Part shown: positions 1 through 11,622 of the stretch, in pieces
Numbering within the stretch: the stretch's first letter is position 1
Layout of the letters: every line of letters starts with the position of its first letter
From: Pleurotus ostreatus/Saccharomyces cerevisiae fusant
Taxonomy: Eukaryota; Opisthokonta
Direction: 5' to 3'
Length of the DNA stretch: 64,000 nucleotides
Assembly (NCBI GenBank): GCA_024196135.1
Contig: JAMQCK010000003.1
Span: 186,001 to 250,000 of the forward strand
Position numbers and translations under genes: made by a program
The notes under the pieces: generated by a model
Seen by the model: the letters and a program-made list of their open reading frames with translations, nothing else
What the model was told of the DNA's origin: nothing
Databases searched by the model: none

Positions 1-915
1 AGCCCTGGAAGGTCGACGGCATCGACAAGTCCCTCGCTGTATTACGCGATCTTGTGAAGGGAAAGCACTTTGACGTGCGTATACCTCCTCGTAGCAGCAT
101 ATATGCGTGCTAATATACATTCGTTTGCAGGGGATCTTTGGGTTCAGGTGCGATCGGACTCGACTGGAGTCTGCTATTCCCCGTTGACACGACGTTGCAA
201 GCCAGGGAGCTGCCGTCGCGGCGTTGTTCGCAGCCATAGTGAGTCGCGCATACATCCACTGCCGAATCCCAAGCTGACTCCTTTCGTTCGTAGCTCGAGA
301 AACCGGAGACCTACCCTGACATCCTAGTCGACGGCAAGCCGCCTCACCCGCCATTGTGCGTATCCTCGCACTTTCGCCCTCACTCCCCCCCGCTTGCTTG
401 TGTCGCTCTTCCCGCTCCCCCGTCCTATCGCTCGCGCACCTCGCTCAACCCCCTCCAGCGAATTCTGCCTCGCCGCCAGCGGCTATCGCCTCCAAGACCC
501 GCGCTTCGACGCCGTCTACGGCTCCGGCTACGCCACGCCCACCCTCCACCTCATCGGCAAGGCGGACAACTTCGTCTCGAGCGAGCTGACGCAGTCACTC
601 GTTGACATCTCGACGAACAAGCGCGTGGAGTACCATGATGGTGGTGAGTTGGCTTTTGTGTTCCTTGGGTTCTGTTTTGCTGCGTCCCGAAGCATGCGTT
701 CTAGCAAGCTTCATCCTCTTCCTCGTCCAACATCATGTACACCTCGATACTCACCTCCTGCCTCAGGTCACTTCGTCCCGTCGAAGACGCCCTGGCGCAA
801 ATTCCTCCAGGCCTACCTCACCGACCATACGACCACCGCCGAAGCGCCGAAGGACGAGCCGGCTGCGTCCGCGCCTGCATCTGGCACGGCGACGCCGACC
901 ACGCCAGCTGCTTGA
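1..915 (+). CDS. FSH-family serine hydrolase, 5'-truncated by the window
   Basis: This is the C-terminal part of an FSH1-type alpha/beta hydrolase (DUF341), a family of small cytosolic serine hydrolases or esterases. Exons at about 3-74, 131-147, 202-238, 294-355, 459-643 and 767-915 join in frame. Removing introns 75-130 and 148-201 gives the nucleophile elbow GFSQG, with the Ser codon itself split by the intron at 148-201. The acid segment (IGKADNFVSSE) and the C-terminal GGHFVPS carrying the catalytic His follow at family spacing. The tail after the hydrolase fold is Ala/Pro/Thr-rich and probably disordered. The start lies left of the window. It converges with the MYND gene ending at 1104. 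The family assignment is firm; the substrate is unknown. Confidence 0.88.
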
Positions 916-1103
916 GTAGGGCCGCTGCCGTGCGCAGGCTTTCGGATTAGAGTGCGCATTAGAGGGCCGCCGTAGAGTAATGGGTACACCTGTGCTGTAT
1001 TATCCATGCTACATCGCAGACGCATTGTGATCTGCGAGACTAGTATCGATTGTTCGAGCCCGTCGCTCGTCATATCGAGTCCATGCATCTGCGGCCGGTC
1101 AGG

Positions 1104-3027
1104 TCAAACGCACGCGGTGTCAAAGGTAGTGTTCGTACCCATATATCCATGCGTCAAGGGCATAAATTCAGGCTCTTCACTGCCCGTCGGATAGAACACG
1201 AACTCGTGGACATTCGGCCATCCAGGATACTCTATCGTGGCATCGACCCAGAACTGTGTTCGTTCTGGCGCGAACACAGGCGACGATTGGAAGCCGATTT
1301 TCGGGACGCATGAGCGGATATCCAGAGTTATTCGTGCGCTGCGGTTTGGGGTGACCTTGTCCATGATCTCGTCGAAACGTTCGAGTACGAGGAAACGGAC
1401 GATGTGGAAGAGAAAGTGGACGTCACGAGGGGTCATTTTGCCTAGGGAGGTTGTCAGCGAGGGGAGTTGGAAAAAAGCAGATCGCTGGGTTTCCTCACCC
1501 TCATCTTCACTATTATTGTTGCAATGATCGCGATGGTCACCTTCCGTCAAGTGAAGTGCCTGGCAAGAGACAGAGCAATACAGCGCCTGCGAACAAGTAC
1601 ATGCACGGAGTTGTGCGTCGGCCGGATTCGAGCACTGGGGACGTATCAGTCAGGCGTCGATGCACATCATGGTCCGTGAAGCATACCCTCATATTGGCGC
1701 AGTGCTTTGCGCGCTTCCAATCCTTGGCAGCGACATCCCGCAAAGAATCATACACTTCCGCGATGGCAGCGAGCTCCGCGAGCGACGGATCCGGGTCGTT
1801 CTTGAAGGCTGCATTGAGCGGAACACAGAGGACCTTGAGCGGCTTCCTGGACACAAGTGCACGGGCTATGCAGCCCAAGATAGGAGTCAACTCTCGCGGG
1901 GGAAGTCGCATGTCGAAGGAGAAAAGGTCGAGGAGGCCGTGCTTGACGAAGCAGGCGGTGGCGTGCGGGTCGTTGGTGCAAAACAGGAGTATGAGGTCGT
2001 AGATCCTCTGGAAGGACGACGGGCCATGGGGCGATGGCTTGGTGGGCCAGGCACGTATCATCTTCATGAGACCGATGATCATAATGCGCGGGTATCGGTG
2101 GACGGCCAAGACCGGAAAACCCGTTAGCTGGCGGATAAATAAGGCCTGCATGTCCACCGAATCCCAGATGTTAGCGTCCTGGACGCTTATCATGCGCAAA
2201 TATCGACCCGCTGCGCTATAGAACCGGCGCGGTCGACCATGCGCAGCTAAGAGCACCTGAGACGCAGAACCTCCTCGGTGTCTATGTGCCATATCCAAGA
2301 CCCTGAACAAAGCCCCAGCGAATCTGAGCACCACCTCTGTGAAAGATTTGAGCTCTGCGTGCGTTGCGCCCTTGTCGCAGCCTTGTATGCGCGATCCGCG
2401 CATGTAGATATCCGCGGCGAGCTGGGCGACGTTGTGATTACGATGAAGAAAGACGTCTCTCTGCGCCTCAGATGCCTGAAGAAGCGCAACACCATGTATA
2501 TTGAGTCGTATTCGGTCCAGAGTGGTCGTGAGTAGCTTCAGCGTGGCGTTGTCGAGACTGCCGAAGTCGTACTTGTGATTGAGGGGGCACATGTAGTAAA
2601 TCCAGTCGAATATTGCTGGCCAGATCGCGGTGACATGCTCCAAAAGGGGCTCATCGTGGCGCACAGTCTCGATCGAGCCGCACAGGCCGAAAGAGATTAT
2701 ATTCCCGACCATTATCGTCCCCTCAGGAGTCCTGAGGAAGCGTTCTAAGGGGATGTCGTCCGGCGGCGTACGCAAGAACGCGTGAAAAGGGTTCGCGCAA
2801 AGCAGGGTATGTGCATGAGTGGAGAGCTGCGCGAATTCCAAAGAATGGCCGTCCGTGTGTTGCAGGTCATTCAAGCGGAAAAGCACATCGTATAGCGCGG
2901 AGATCCTGGCGTATTCATCCCTAAGTTCGCTCTGCATGCTTGGTGCTTCTGAATCTAGTGTAAGGGCTTTCGACTTTGTTATCCTTGGTATGACAGACAC
3001 CGCATACCTCTGGCGGTATACTCGCAA
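1104..3027 (-). CDS. MYND zinc-finger protein, tandem copy 1
   Basis: A long helical N-terminal region of about 445 residues is followed by a MYND finger. The finger only becomes visible after removing the intron at 1635-1686: it begins CSNPADAQ and continues CTCSQALYCSVSCQ, then His and Cys. A second intron (1442-1498) leads to a C-terminal domain ending in a PTGSEEPEFMPLTHGYM segment. The same architecture occurs in the neighbour at 3328-5583, so this is a tandem duplicate. MYND fingers usually mediate protein-protein contacts; no catalytic domain is evident. The start is uncertain: 3027 gives the longest frame and 2937 is an alternative. At the position aligning with one possible start in the paralogue (codon at about 3000) this copy has GTG. 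Function is unknown. Confidence 0.82.
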
Positions 3028-3327
3028 TGAAGGGCAAAAGAAAGGGGATCCGGCAGGTGCCGAATCAAATCCATGATATCAATCGGCACGTGATTGATGC
3101 GTGATTGGCGAAAGATCAACTTGCGCTCCGCCTTCGATTAGCTCGTCGTCAACAGCACCGTCTGAATGAAAGGGCATGAAGCCTGTGCGCATCTGCGGTA
3201 AGCAATGGAGCTTGAAGAATGGGCAATGTCAGGACTCATACAAGCTTTTCAAACTAGGTCAGAGTGTCAGGCCGTTCTTCTACGATAAAAGCAGGATATA
3301 GTAAATGGAAGATACACGCAATTAAAG

Positions 3328-5583
3328 TTAGAATGTCGAGGTAATGATGCGCCTCTCGAGCGCCTGGGAAGACTCCGTGTCGGTGCGCGCCTGCATAATC
3401 GCGCACACCTCACCTTCGTGGTATTCCTTTGAGCCTGTAGACCCGGACGACGTGCAGGAGTTGCTGTCACTGGTCTCGCCTTCACTCTCTTGGACAGCTT
3501 GTGCAGCGCGCGCAGCCTGCCGCTTGTCGTATCTTTTCCAAGAATCTGCAGTCAAGGGTCAGACAGCTTGGAGGTGTAAGCAAGCCGAGACTGGCCACAT
3601 ACTCAGATAACCGAACGTCAGGGGCGCAAAGGCAGGGTATTCGCTGCCCGTCGGAAGGAATTCGAAGGCGATAGACTTTGGCCACCAGGGGTAATCTATC
3701 AGAGCTTCCGCCCTCAGCCGCGCATTTGAAGGGTCGGCTTCTAGGTCACCACAAGCGCAGGCCCAATGGTGCACGCTGAGCTTCAACGGGGCTACTCGCA
3801 AGTTCACGGCAACTTGCGCGTTACGACGTGGCGCCACGCTCTCCATGATGTAGTCGAAGTTGTTAATCACGCATTTGCGGACAATGTGGAAGATGAAATG
3901 GACGTCGCGAGGGGTTATAAAGACTGCAAGGTTCTCGTGATTAGCGAGGGGTTTACTGGGACAGCATCACTGTACAAAGGCTCACCATCGCGCATTTCGA
4001 GGATAGGATGCCAGTGGGAGGAATGTTCTCCGGTCGTCCAATGAAGCCTTTGGCAAGAGGCCGAGCAATACAGCACTTGCGCGCAGGAACACGCGCGAAG
4101 GTGAACGAAGGCAGGGTTTGGGCACTTGAAAAAAAGATTGAGATTAAACAAGCCAGTAGGCATCGATGCGGATGCCTACCTCCGTATTGGCACAGCGTGC
4201 TACACGTTGCCAATCTCGCGCGGTGTCTTCAAGCAAGGGGTCGTACAACCGCGCGGCAGTAATGAGAGAGACGATCGACGGGGGCGGGCTTTTGTCGAGG
4301 GCATCTTGTAACGGGCCGATGAGCGCCTTGAGCGACCGTCGAGAAACGAGAGCATGAGCAATGGAATCCTGAAGCGAATCCATCGATCGCTCCGGAGGGC
4401 GTTGGCCATGGTCCAAGAGGACGTCCAGAAGGCCATGTCTGATGGCGCATATGGTCGCGTGCGAGTCGGTGGCGCAGAGCTGGGCCAGGAGATCGCAAAT
4501 CCTTCCAGCTTTCGACGTACTGCGAGGCGATGGATGTTTGCGGTCGAGGTGTAGAATATTCGTGAGGCCGCCGATCATAGAAGTCGGGTACCGGCGGACA
4601 GACAGAGTCGGCACGGCAGCGAATCTGAAGATGGCCACCGTCAACATCCCCACCGCGTCCCACAACCACACGTCCTGCGCGTCGAGAACCCGCAGATAGC
4701 GCCCGATTGCGTTGTACAGACGTGGCGGATGCCTGTGCGCGGCGGCAAAGAGTACGGATGGAGCCACTTCCCACCTTCCTAGCTGGTGTTCCGTACGCAT
4801 CAAAACTCGCATAAGGATTCCCGGGATCTTGAGCAGAGACTCCTTGATTCCGCTGAACTCCGGTCGCAGAGGTTCAAGGCTTCGCAATACGCGCGATCCC
4901 CGCATGAAAAAGTCCGCGGCGAGCTGAGGGACATTGTGGTTTGGACTGAGGACGACGTCCGCCATCTCCTGAGACAAATCCAGTATCGAGACATAATGAA
5001 TGGCGGAGAGTGCCCGTTGCAACACGATGGCAAGCTTTTCTCTCCTGCGAGGGTCCATATTACCGAAGTCGAAGTCGTAGTTGAGAGGGCAGAGATAGTG
5101 CAGCCAGTCGTATAATGCAGGCCATATTGCGGTGACATGGTGCATGATATCGCGGTCCCCGTCAAAAGAGCGAATTTGGCTGATGAAACCGAAGACAAGC
5201 ACCATTTCGTTCACGTTGTGCCCGTCAACGGTCGCGAGGAAGCGCTCCAAAGGCATATCGACCGGCGGCGAGCGCAGGGTGAATACACGGAAAGGGTTCC
5301 TGAGGATAAGTCTGCGGGCACGGTGGACTAGTTGCCTGAATTCGATCGTGTCGCCTTCCGATGATTGCATATTGTTCAGTCGAACGAGGAGGGGATACAG
5401 CGCGGAGGCGCAGGCTAAGTCGTTGCGGTTCTGTACCGGCATGTGTCTAGCTACAGGGAGAGAGTTAACAAGAGTGTCTGGAGGCGCATTCGTAGACATC
5501 GCGTACCTGCTACTGAGGTGAGGGCGTGAGGAAGGAACACCGAAAAGGGGGTAACCGGCATATGCCGACCAAGCTACGCTCAC
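3328..5583 (-). CDS. MYND zinc-finger protein, tandem copy 2
   Basis: This is a paralogue of the preceding gene with the same exon plan. A long first exon carries the helical region, with matching segments such as MPLERFLATV and HNVPQLAADFFMRGSRV. Intron 4125-4179 leads into a MYND finger (CPNPAFVHLRACSC, then LYCSASCQ). Intron 3924-3985 follows, then the C-terminal domain with PTGSEYPAFAPLTFGYL. Unlike copy 1, this copy has a further intron (3546-3602) and an extra charged Ser/Gln-rich last exon ending at 3328. The start may be 5583 or the internal ATG at 5499. Both copies lie head to tail on the minus strand about 300 bp apart. The role is unknown; protein-protein interaction is inferred from the finger. 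Confidence 0.82.
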
Positions 5584-6085
5584 GTGCTGGAGAAACCTGT
5601 CACGTGTGACAGAGGTTTCCTACTCACGCGAGGGTAGATAATAGATACGCAGAGGGTACCTTGGGACCATACGGCTCTGTCGGGTTGCCTATTTTTCCTC
5701 GTCCAGTCAAACCTGGCGTCCCTGGGCTTAGTACGGACGTTGTAGGCGTGACAAATGTGAAATGATGAGGAGAAAAGGAACAACGCGAAGGACGAAGAGG
5801 ATGAGCCCAGAAATAGAGGCCGAAGCGTAGTCGATAACACGGAATAAGAAGTGTACGCACGCATAACTAGCAACAGACATGAGAAAAATGAGATTGAAGC
5901 AGACAGGGGGCTCTCCCTCAATGGCTTTTGACCGTCTCTGATCAGACATCAGTGCAAACTATATGGAGCACCCGCGTGCGTAGAGGAAGAGACAAGCAAA
6001 GCCTGCGGTACTTTTAGTACTACATAAGGATATACAGAGCTAAGCACGAAAGGAGAGCACACGAAAATCATCCGCCACCCAGCGG
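5584..6085. other. Intergenic stretch, no confident gene
   Basis: This separates the MYND pair from the BTB gene. It contains a 73-codon minus-strand frame (5728-5949) with two hydrophobic runs. I see no splice partner, family signature or paralogue, so I do not call it a gene. Confidence 0.5.
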
Positions 6086-7167
6086 TTAGATACTTCCCGG
6101 TGCCATCGTCCAGCTGACGACCACATCCCAGATCCTCCGCTCAACCACCCGTCTACATTCCTGGCATATCATGCCCTCCTTCAGCTTCCCAAGCTTCTGC
6201 TGCAACGTGTTGGCCACTATATCTGCGCGTTCATGTTAGTCTTTCATTTCACTCTTCATGAAATCGCCTGATGCTCACCCGGACTCGCATGCTTCATCAC
6301 ATACCCCACCGCCCCAGCCCATGCCCGCCTCAGATCTTCCTGCGCCGCAAAGCTGCACCCCGCCGTCTCCGCGTGAGATTCGGGTGGGCAGCGCAGCAGT
6401 TCGTTCAGCGTCGCCAGTCGCGTGCGGTGCAGCCTGACCAGCCGTTCGAGGTACACCGCGCCGATGAGCCGCGCCTGCGTCTCCGTGATGCTCTGCAGAG
6501 GGTATGAGAGCAGGTAAGTGGACGCGACCTGCGCGAGCGGGAGGAGGTCGTGTGCGGCGGCGAGGGTGTACACCTCGATCGGCGCCACCGCGGCGTATGG
6601 GCGGAGGCACTCGAAAACCACGCTTCCGTAGCTGACGTAGGTCTGGGGGTCGAGACCGTAGGTAGGCATGCGGCGCACGACCTCGACGAGGAGCGGAAAC
6701 GAGGGCGTGAAGGGGATGAGAGACGTGCCGTAGCTGGTGTGCAGGAGGATGTTGAGCACTTCGGCGGTGTCTGGGACGTGGAAGCGAGGGAGGGTGCCCG
6801 AGGCGCGGAGTGGGATGGATTGTAGTGCGCCTGCGAAGTCATTGTAGGAGGCGCGGCAGAGGACGTCGCTCCTGACGGAGAAGTGCACATCGTCTGAGGA
6901 TACCAGCTCCACGTCGGGGCGAGGATCGTACGTGGAGGCGGGTATGTTGCTGAAGGCGGTGGACAACGCGCGAGGCGCCGGGAGCGGCGACGTATACGGC
7001 GACTCCTGGGTCGGCGTGGCGCAGTTCGACCGGGATGCTGGGCTACACACGCCGGACGACTCGCCGTAGGGATTGCCCCAGTGCACCAATCCCTCGAAAT
7101 AGCTGTTGTTGGTCGCATCCTGGTAGCCGGCGTCTGAGTATGGTTGAACGAACGCGGCACGTTCCAT
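6086..7167 (-). CDS. BTB/POZ-domain protein
   Basis: The N-terminal ~85 residues are polar and probably disordered. The BTB-like fold follows, with the typical opening DVELVSSDDVHFSVRSDVLCRASYNDF broken here as DVELVSSDDVHF and SVRSDVL, and the later segments TAEVLNILLHTSYG and YGSVVFECL. A single intron (6223-6278) joins the main exon to a short last exon with a CQEC pair and a Trp-rich end, stopping at 6086. This type of single BTB protein is very numerous in Agaricomycetes. BTB domains form dimers and can recruit Cullin-3 ligases; whether this one does is unknown. It begins at 7167, the first ATG in an open frame. Confidence 0.8.
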
Positions 7168-8022
7168 ATGGCTGAGTGTCTGATGGTCAATAAGTCAGCG
7201 CCAACGCTCGCGCAAGAGAAGTCAATGGCGCACGTGATATAAAGGGCGAATGGTTGACTCGCGTGATGCCGTTTTCGGAAAGTGCACATCGACCGCCCCG
7301 CGTCCCTTAAGTACCCCGTCCCCCGCGCGCACGTCCCTGCAACTCAGCGCAGCCAATCGATGGAGATCCACCCGCTCCACAATCCACCACGATAGCTAGA
7401 ACGCTAACTCTACGGCCTTGGATAGGCCTGCACAGTCGGCCTCGGGGCCACGTCAACGTCTCCAACTGGTGTGATGGCAAATCGCGGTTCCTCCCATTGA
7501 GAGCGCACCCAAAAGGGCCCAAAGGCCTGTTATTCCCTTGCCCCATGACCTTCATGACGCTGACGTGCGTCGCCACGGGCAGAATAAACGCTAAACGAGG
7601 CGCAAAACGGGGGCAGGACGCCCAACGTTGGCAGCTCGCGGTGGCAAAGAACGTGTTTAGGAGCGTCAGGTGGGTCGGCCTACCTTCTGGTGCTCAACGA
7701 ACGCGGCGGAAAGAACGTATACATGACCTCGAAAGGCTTCTCGACACTGCCGCAGAAGTTGATTAGTAGGCTTCGAAGACGATGATGACCGCGTACCTGA
7801 GCTTCGCGAAATGGAGGATACAAGGTCATTCGGCCTCAGCAGGCGTCTGTAGAGCGCAGTCCACTTTACCTCCCAAAGCCCAGGCCCGCGCTGATACGAC
7901 GCTCGAATAAAAGACAGATGCCCAAGGCTGACTGAATTGGTCAATGAACGCGCTCTACACCAAGAAACAAATGTAAGAACAAAACCTGGCTCAGAGGAAC
8001 ACATACTGCCTTCTTGTGTCGA
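7168..8022. other. Intergenic stretch, nothing recognised
   Basis: This lies between the 5' end of the BTB gene and the 3' end of the MFS gene. Only short open frames without family features or conserved splice patterns are present. Confidence 0.5.
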
Positions 8023-10640
8023 TCACCCTTCCTCCACAGCCCTATCTCTTGCTTCTCTCCTTTCGACAGCCGTCACGTCCTTCTCTTCGACAGCAGCCCC
8101 GTCCTTCTTTGCCTCCGTGACAGGAAGAGGCCCGCTAACTGTCTCCCCGCTCGACGACGCGCTGACGCCGCCCACATCCCTCCTAGCCCCCACATGCCCC
8201 CGCGCATCCACTCCTCCCGCTCGTCCTATCCCCTCCGCCTCCGTCCTCTCATGCCCCGCCTTCGCCTCATGCCCCGCCTTCGCCTCATGCCCCGCCTCCA
8301 CCCCCTCAAGCCCCGCCTTCACCTTCTTATGCCCCACAACCCCCACCCCGCGCAAAAACGCCAACGCCAACACGGCCGCCAACGCCCCAAACGCGAACGC
8401 GGTCCACTGCGCGGCGTGGTACGCGTCCAGCTGCGCGGGCCGGGGCGCGTTCGAGTGCTCCGAGTTGAGCGTGGTGCCCAGGGCGGAGGCGCGCGAGGCG
8501 AGGACGCGGTCGTAGACGACGGTGGAGACGGCGATGCCCATGGAGGTGCCAAGCTGCGGGGACGTCAGTTATGAGCGAGTGTGCCGAGGTCTAGATGGCA
8601 TAGAATGGTCCAGGCGTGGCAGCAGGCTAGCGCTGCAGTGGGGCTTTAAGGAGGACGGAGACCTTGTGATCGACGGAGGCCGCAGCTACGCCATGGACTC
8701 TTCATCTGCCGGACAAGCACGCACCTGAATCATCGTCTGAAAAAGCGCCCCGCTCACGCTCTGCTCGTGCCCCTGGCTCAGCTTCGCCACGAACAGCGTC
8801 CCGCCCGAGAACACAAAGTCCGCGCCGAAGACGCAGCAGATCGACGCCGGGAAGCCGAAGGCCCAGTACGGCGACGCGGGGTCGATGTTCGCGAAGAGGA
8901 GGGGCGCGGTCGAGGTGATGAGGGTGCCGAAGGCTGGGTGGGGGTGAGTAGGGTTTTCGCAGGTACAAATGGATTCAGAGGAGGTGAGGAATGTGGAAGT
9001 CAGCGCCCGGCGAAGAAGGTAGTTGAGGAAAGGTGCACGCACTCATAAGCCATACAATGCTGACGCGCGAGACGAAGAAGGCGACGAAGACATTGCACAG
9101 GATGCCCGTGACGGTCATGGGAATGAACCGGATGGCGGCCACAAACGGCTTGTATCCTTGGTACTCTTGGTAGAAAAGCTGACAGACAAGAAAGAGTATG
9201 AGTCGATATCCACAAACAAGGTATGAACGTTGATGTAAAGCTCACCTGCGCCCAGAACACCCAGCTAAGGAAGCAGCACCAGTTGAGGAATGCTATGGCC
9301 ATCTGCACGGCGTAGCGACCGCGCGCTCGTTTCCAAAGCGAAAGACGCATGATGGGCGGGGGTGTCCAGACGGAATATGGGGTTTGCGGATTGTCGTGGG
9401 CGCGTTCGAGATACCTATGCGCTTTAGAGTTGGTTTTCGCGAGCAAAAAGAAACGTGCTCACCATTGCCAGGCAAGAAACAAGCCTACCAAAATGACCCC
9501 AAGAATCAGCAGGACGATGATGTCTTTGGCAGCATTCGTTAGCAAAGACAGACAAACTATGCTCAAAAGTCACTCACAAGGCGAACCCCACTGCGTCGGC
9601 TTTGCGATCTCGCCCTGCGCAAGCACAAATATGATGAGCGTTAAGCCCGCTGTGACCAAGAACGACCCCAGCCAGTCGACCCTGCGATCTTTTTCTTTCG
9701 ACGGCGGGTCCGCGGAGATAACATACATCCCGCCCGCCGACGCGGCGGCGGACAGCGCGGCGCTGAGGTAGAAGCTAGAGCGCCAGGTCGTGCTGAGGGC
9801 GGTCGTGTGAGGATTTTTCGGACTACCGTAGCACTCGCGAACCAGCCATCACTCGGACATCAGACAGGGAGGGATCGGGACGTACTTGGTGTACTGGGTT
9901 AGCGCGCCGCCAAGGAGCGTTCCTATCGCGCCACCGACGGGTGCGCCGGCGCCGAACGTCGCGAAGGCGATGGATCGCATGCGCGAAGGGGGGAAGGAGT
10001 GGGCGAGGATGCCCAGCTGGCGACGGTCAGCGGGAGTATGTGGTGAGCAGAAACAAGACATACTGCAGCGGGAATGATTGCAGCGCCTCCGACGCCTTGA
10101 AAGCCGCGCAGGATCTGGAGTGTGAGTGCATCTGAGAGGGTTTGTGAGTCTGACGGGGTCGCCACAAATGAAGACGCACTGTGTACGAGCCCGCAAGCGA
10201 GCCCGAAGGCGAAGAGCCAGGCCAGGCCAGCGATGAAAGTTTTCTTCCGCCCGTACAAGTCGGCTATGCGTCCGAACATGAGCAAAAGACATCCCTAGGC
10301 GCTGTCAGTGACAATTGAGGCAAGGTACCGAGCGGCACCCACCGAACTAAGTGAGTACGCGTTCGTAAGCCATTGAAGCTGGTCTTGCTGGATCCCGAGC
10401 TCCTCGCCTATTGTGGGTAGCGCTATGGCTACCGACGTCGTATTTGAGACCTATCGGGTCATGGTCAGTGTCTTCTAGACGCCCAAGTCGGGACTCGCTC
10501 ACATTCACGATCATCGCCGTCGTGCACACCGCTACCAGGACCACCGCCCTCGCCACAGTTGGGTTCTCAGGGACCTCCTCCGTTTTGGGGGCCTCGTCGT
10601 GCTCCTCGTCGACGCGCTCTTTGCTCTCCGCTACTGCCAT
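8023..10640 (-). CDS. MFS multidrug exporter, DHA2-like (14 helices)
   Basis: A drug:H+ antiporter of the major facilitator superfamily rebuilt from about nine or ten exons. The acidic N-terminus is followed by TM1 (AVVLVAVCTTAMIVN). Removing the intron after it gives NTTSVAIALPTIGEELG and WLTNAYSLSS, typical of the DHA2 group. The loop 2-3 motif A appears as MFGRIADLYGRKKTF and motif C-like sequence as ILRGFQGVGGAAIIPAA. Later exons carry the central helices (9242-9790) and the last helices (8023-8930). The count of hydrophobic segments fits 14 helices. The C-terminal cytosolic tail of about 85 residues is charged and includes three tandem AGHEAK-type repeats. It probably acts in the plasma membrane; the substrate cannot be read from sequence. 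A perfect palindrome lies in its promoter at 10771-10786. Confidence 0.88.
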
Positions 10641-10770
10641 GATGGTGTGCGGTAAGGAGGGCGATTGTCGCGCTTTAGTAACCCGTCCGGCGTCCGCACT
10701 CGGTCACGAACGGAGCCCATCGTCTCCCGCACGCCACCCGGGGACGGACCGTTCTGCGTCACCGCGGGTC

Positions 10771-10786
10771 GAAGCTTCGAAGCTTC
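10771..10786. promoter_or_regulatory. 16-bp perfect palindrome upstream of the MFS exporter
   Basis: The sequence is two direct copies of GAAGCTTC, each itself palindromic, located about 130 bp upstream of the exporter start codon. A dyad in this position could bind a dimeric regulator, but the binding protein is unknown. It is not a canonical heat-shock element, because the two units abut without the two-base spacer. Confidence 0.35.
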
Positions 10787-11622
10787 AATTGACAGCCCGT
10801 GTTGAACGGGGCGCTTGCCAAATGGGGACACCCGCCCCGTCCGAACAAATATTTGGCCCTTTGGCTTCGCGACCATCTTGTCTCCTGCGTTGATGTCGAC
10901 GTGCTCATACTTATGCAAATGAATATGCTCCTATCGTATGCTACCTTTGGAACAATGACTTCAGAATATCCCTGCGTTTCGACCGCGTCGAACGTTGGAT
11001 GTCATCATGCCGCGCCGTACGTCTGCCATGGGCAAGTATAGACATCAAGACGTTAGGCAGCGCCTTTCATTCCAATGGACGCGGGAGGTCTGAATTAGCA
11101 CAGTGCGTGACCCATGCTGTGCTCTCTGCGCCGTTCGACTGACGACAATCTCCCCAGAGCCCGTCTGAAGCACTGAATGATCACTGCGCTCCAACTCGCA
11201 GTTCCTCGACGTGACCGTATTCCCAAAGCATGACTGCTACACCTCTGTCAACAGCATATACTTACGCGATACGCTACTGGATCAATACAGCTCACTCATC
11301 TCCGGGAACGACGCTCGGGAACTCGATCGAGACGGAGAGAGCGCGGACGGACTTCGTGCTTCATGTCATGGAGATGACCTCCCCTCTCCCCACCGTCCCA
11401 AGACTCGTTAAAGTACAGATCCAAGCACGAGACAACCCTCCAAGTCAAGCTCCCACCATTTGCTATCTTATCACACGACTCATTGCTTCCGCCGGCGCGC
11501 CTCCCCGGGGCCATGTCCAATCGATCGATGGACGCTCTCGGCCTCCCCCTCTCGCCTTACACTCCTCTCCCTCCTCCTTCCACCTCAAGATTCCCTCCAT
11601 ACACTGAACAGTTGAACGCGCC
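10787..11622. other. Intergenic stretch between MFS and aminotransferase genes
   Basis: This is a divergent region serving both the exporter and the aminotransferase. Apart from pyrimidine-rich DNA just before 11623, typical of fungal promoters, I see no gene. Confidence 0.5.

Noticed and set aside
5728..5949. A 73-codon frame with two hydrophobic runs
   Set aside because: Could be a tiny membrane protein, but there is no homologue I recognise and no supporting promoter or paralogue.
10771..10786. Heat-shock element
   Set aside because: GAA and TTC units are present, but the spacing between the second and third unit is wrong for nGAAn repeats.
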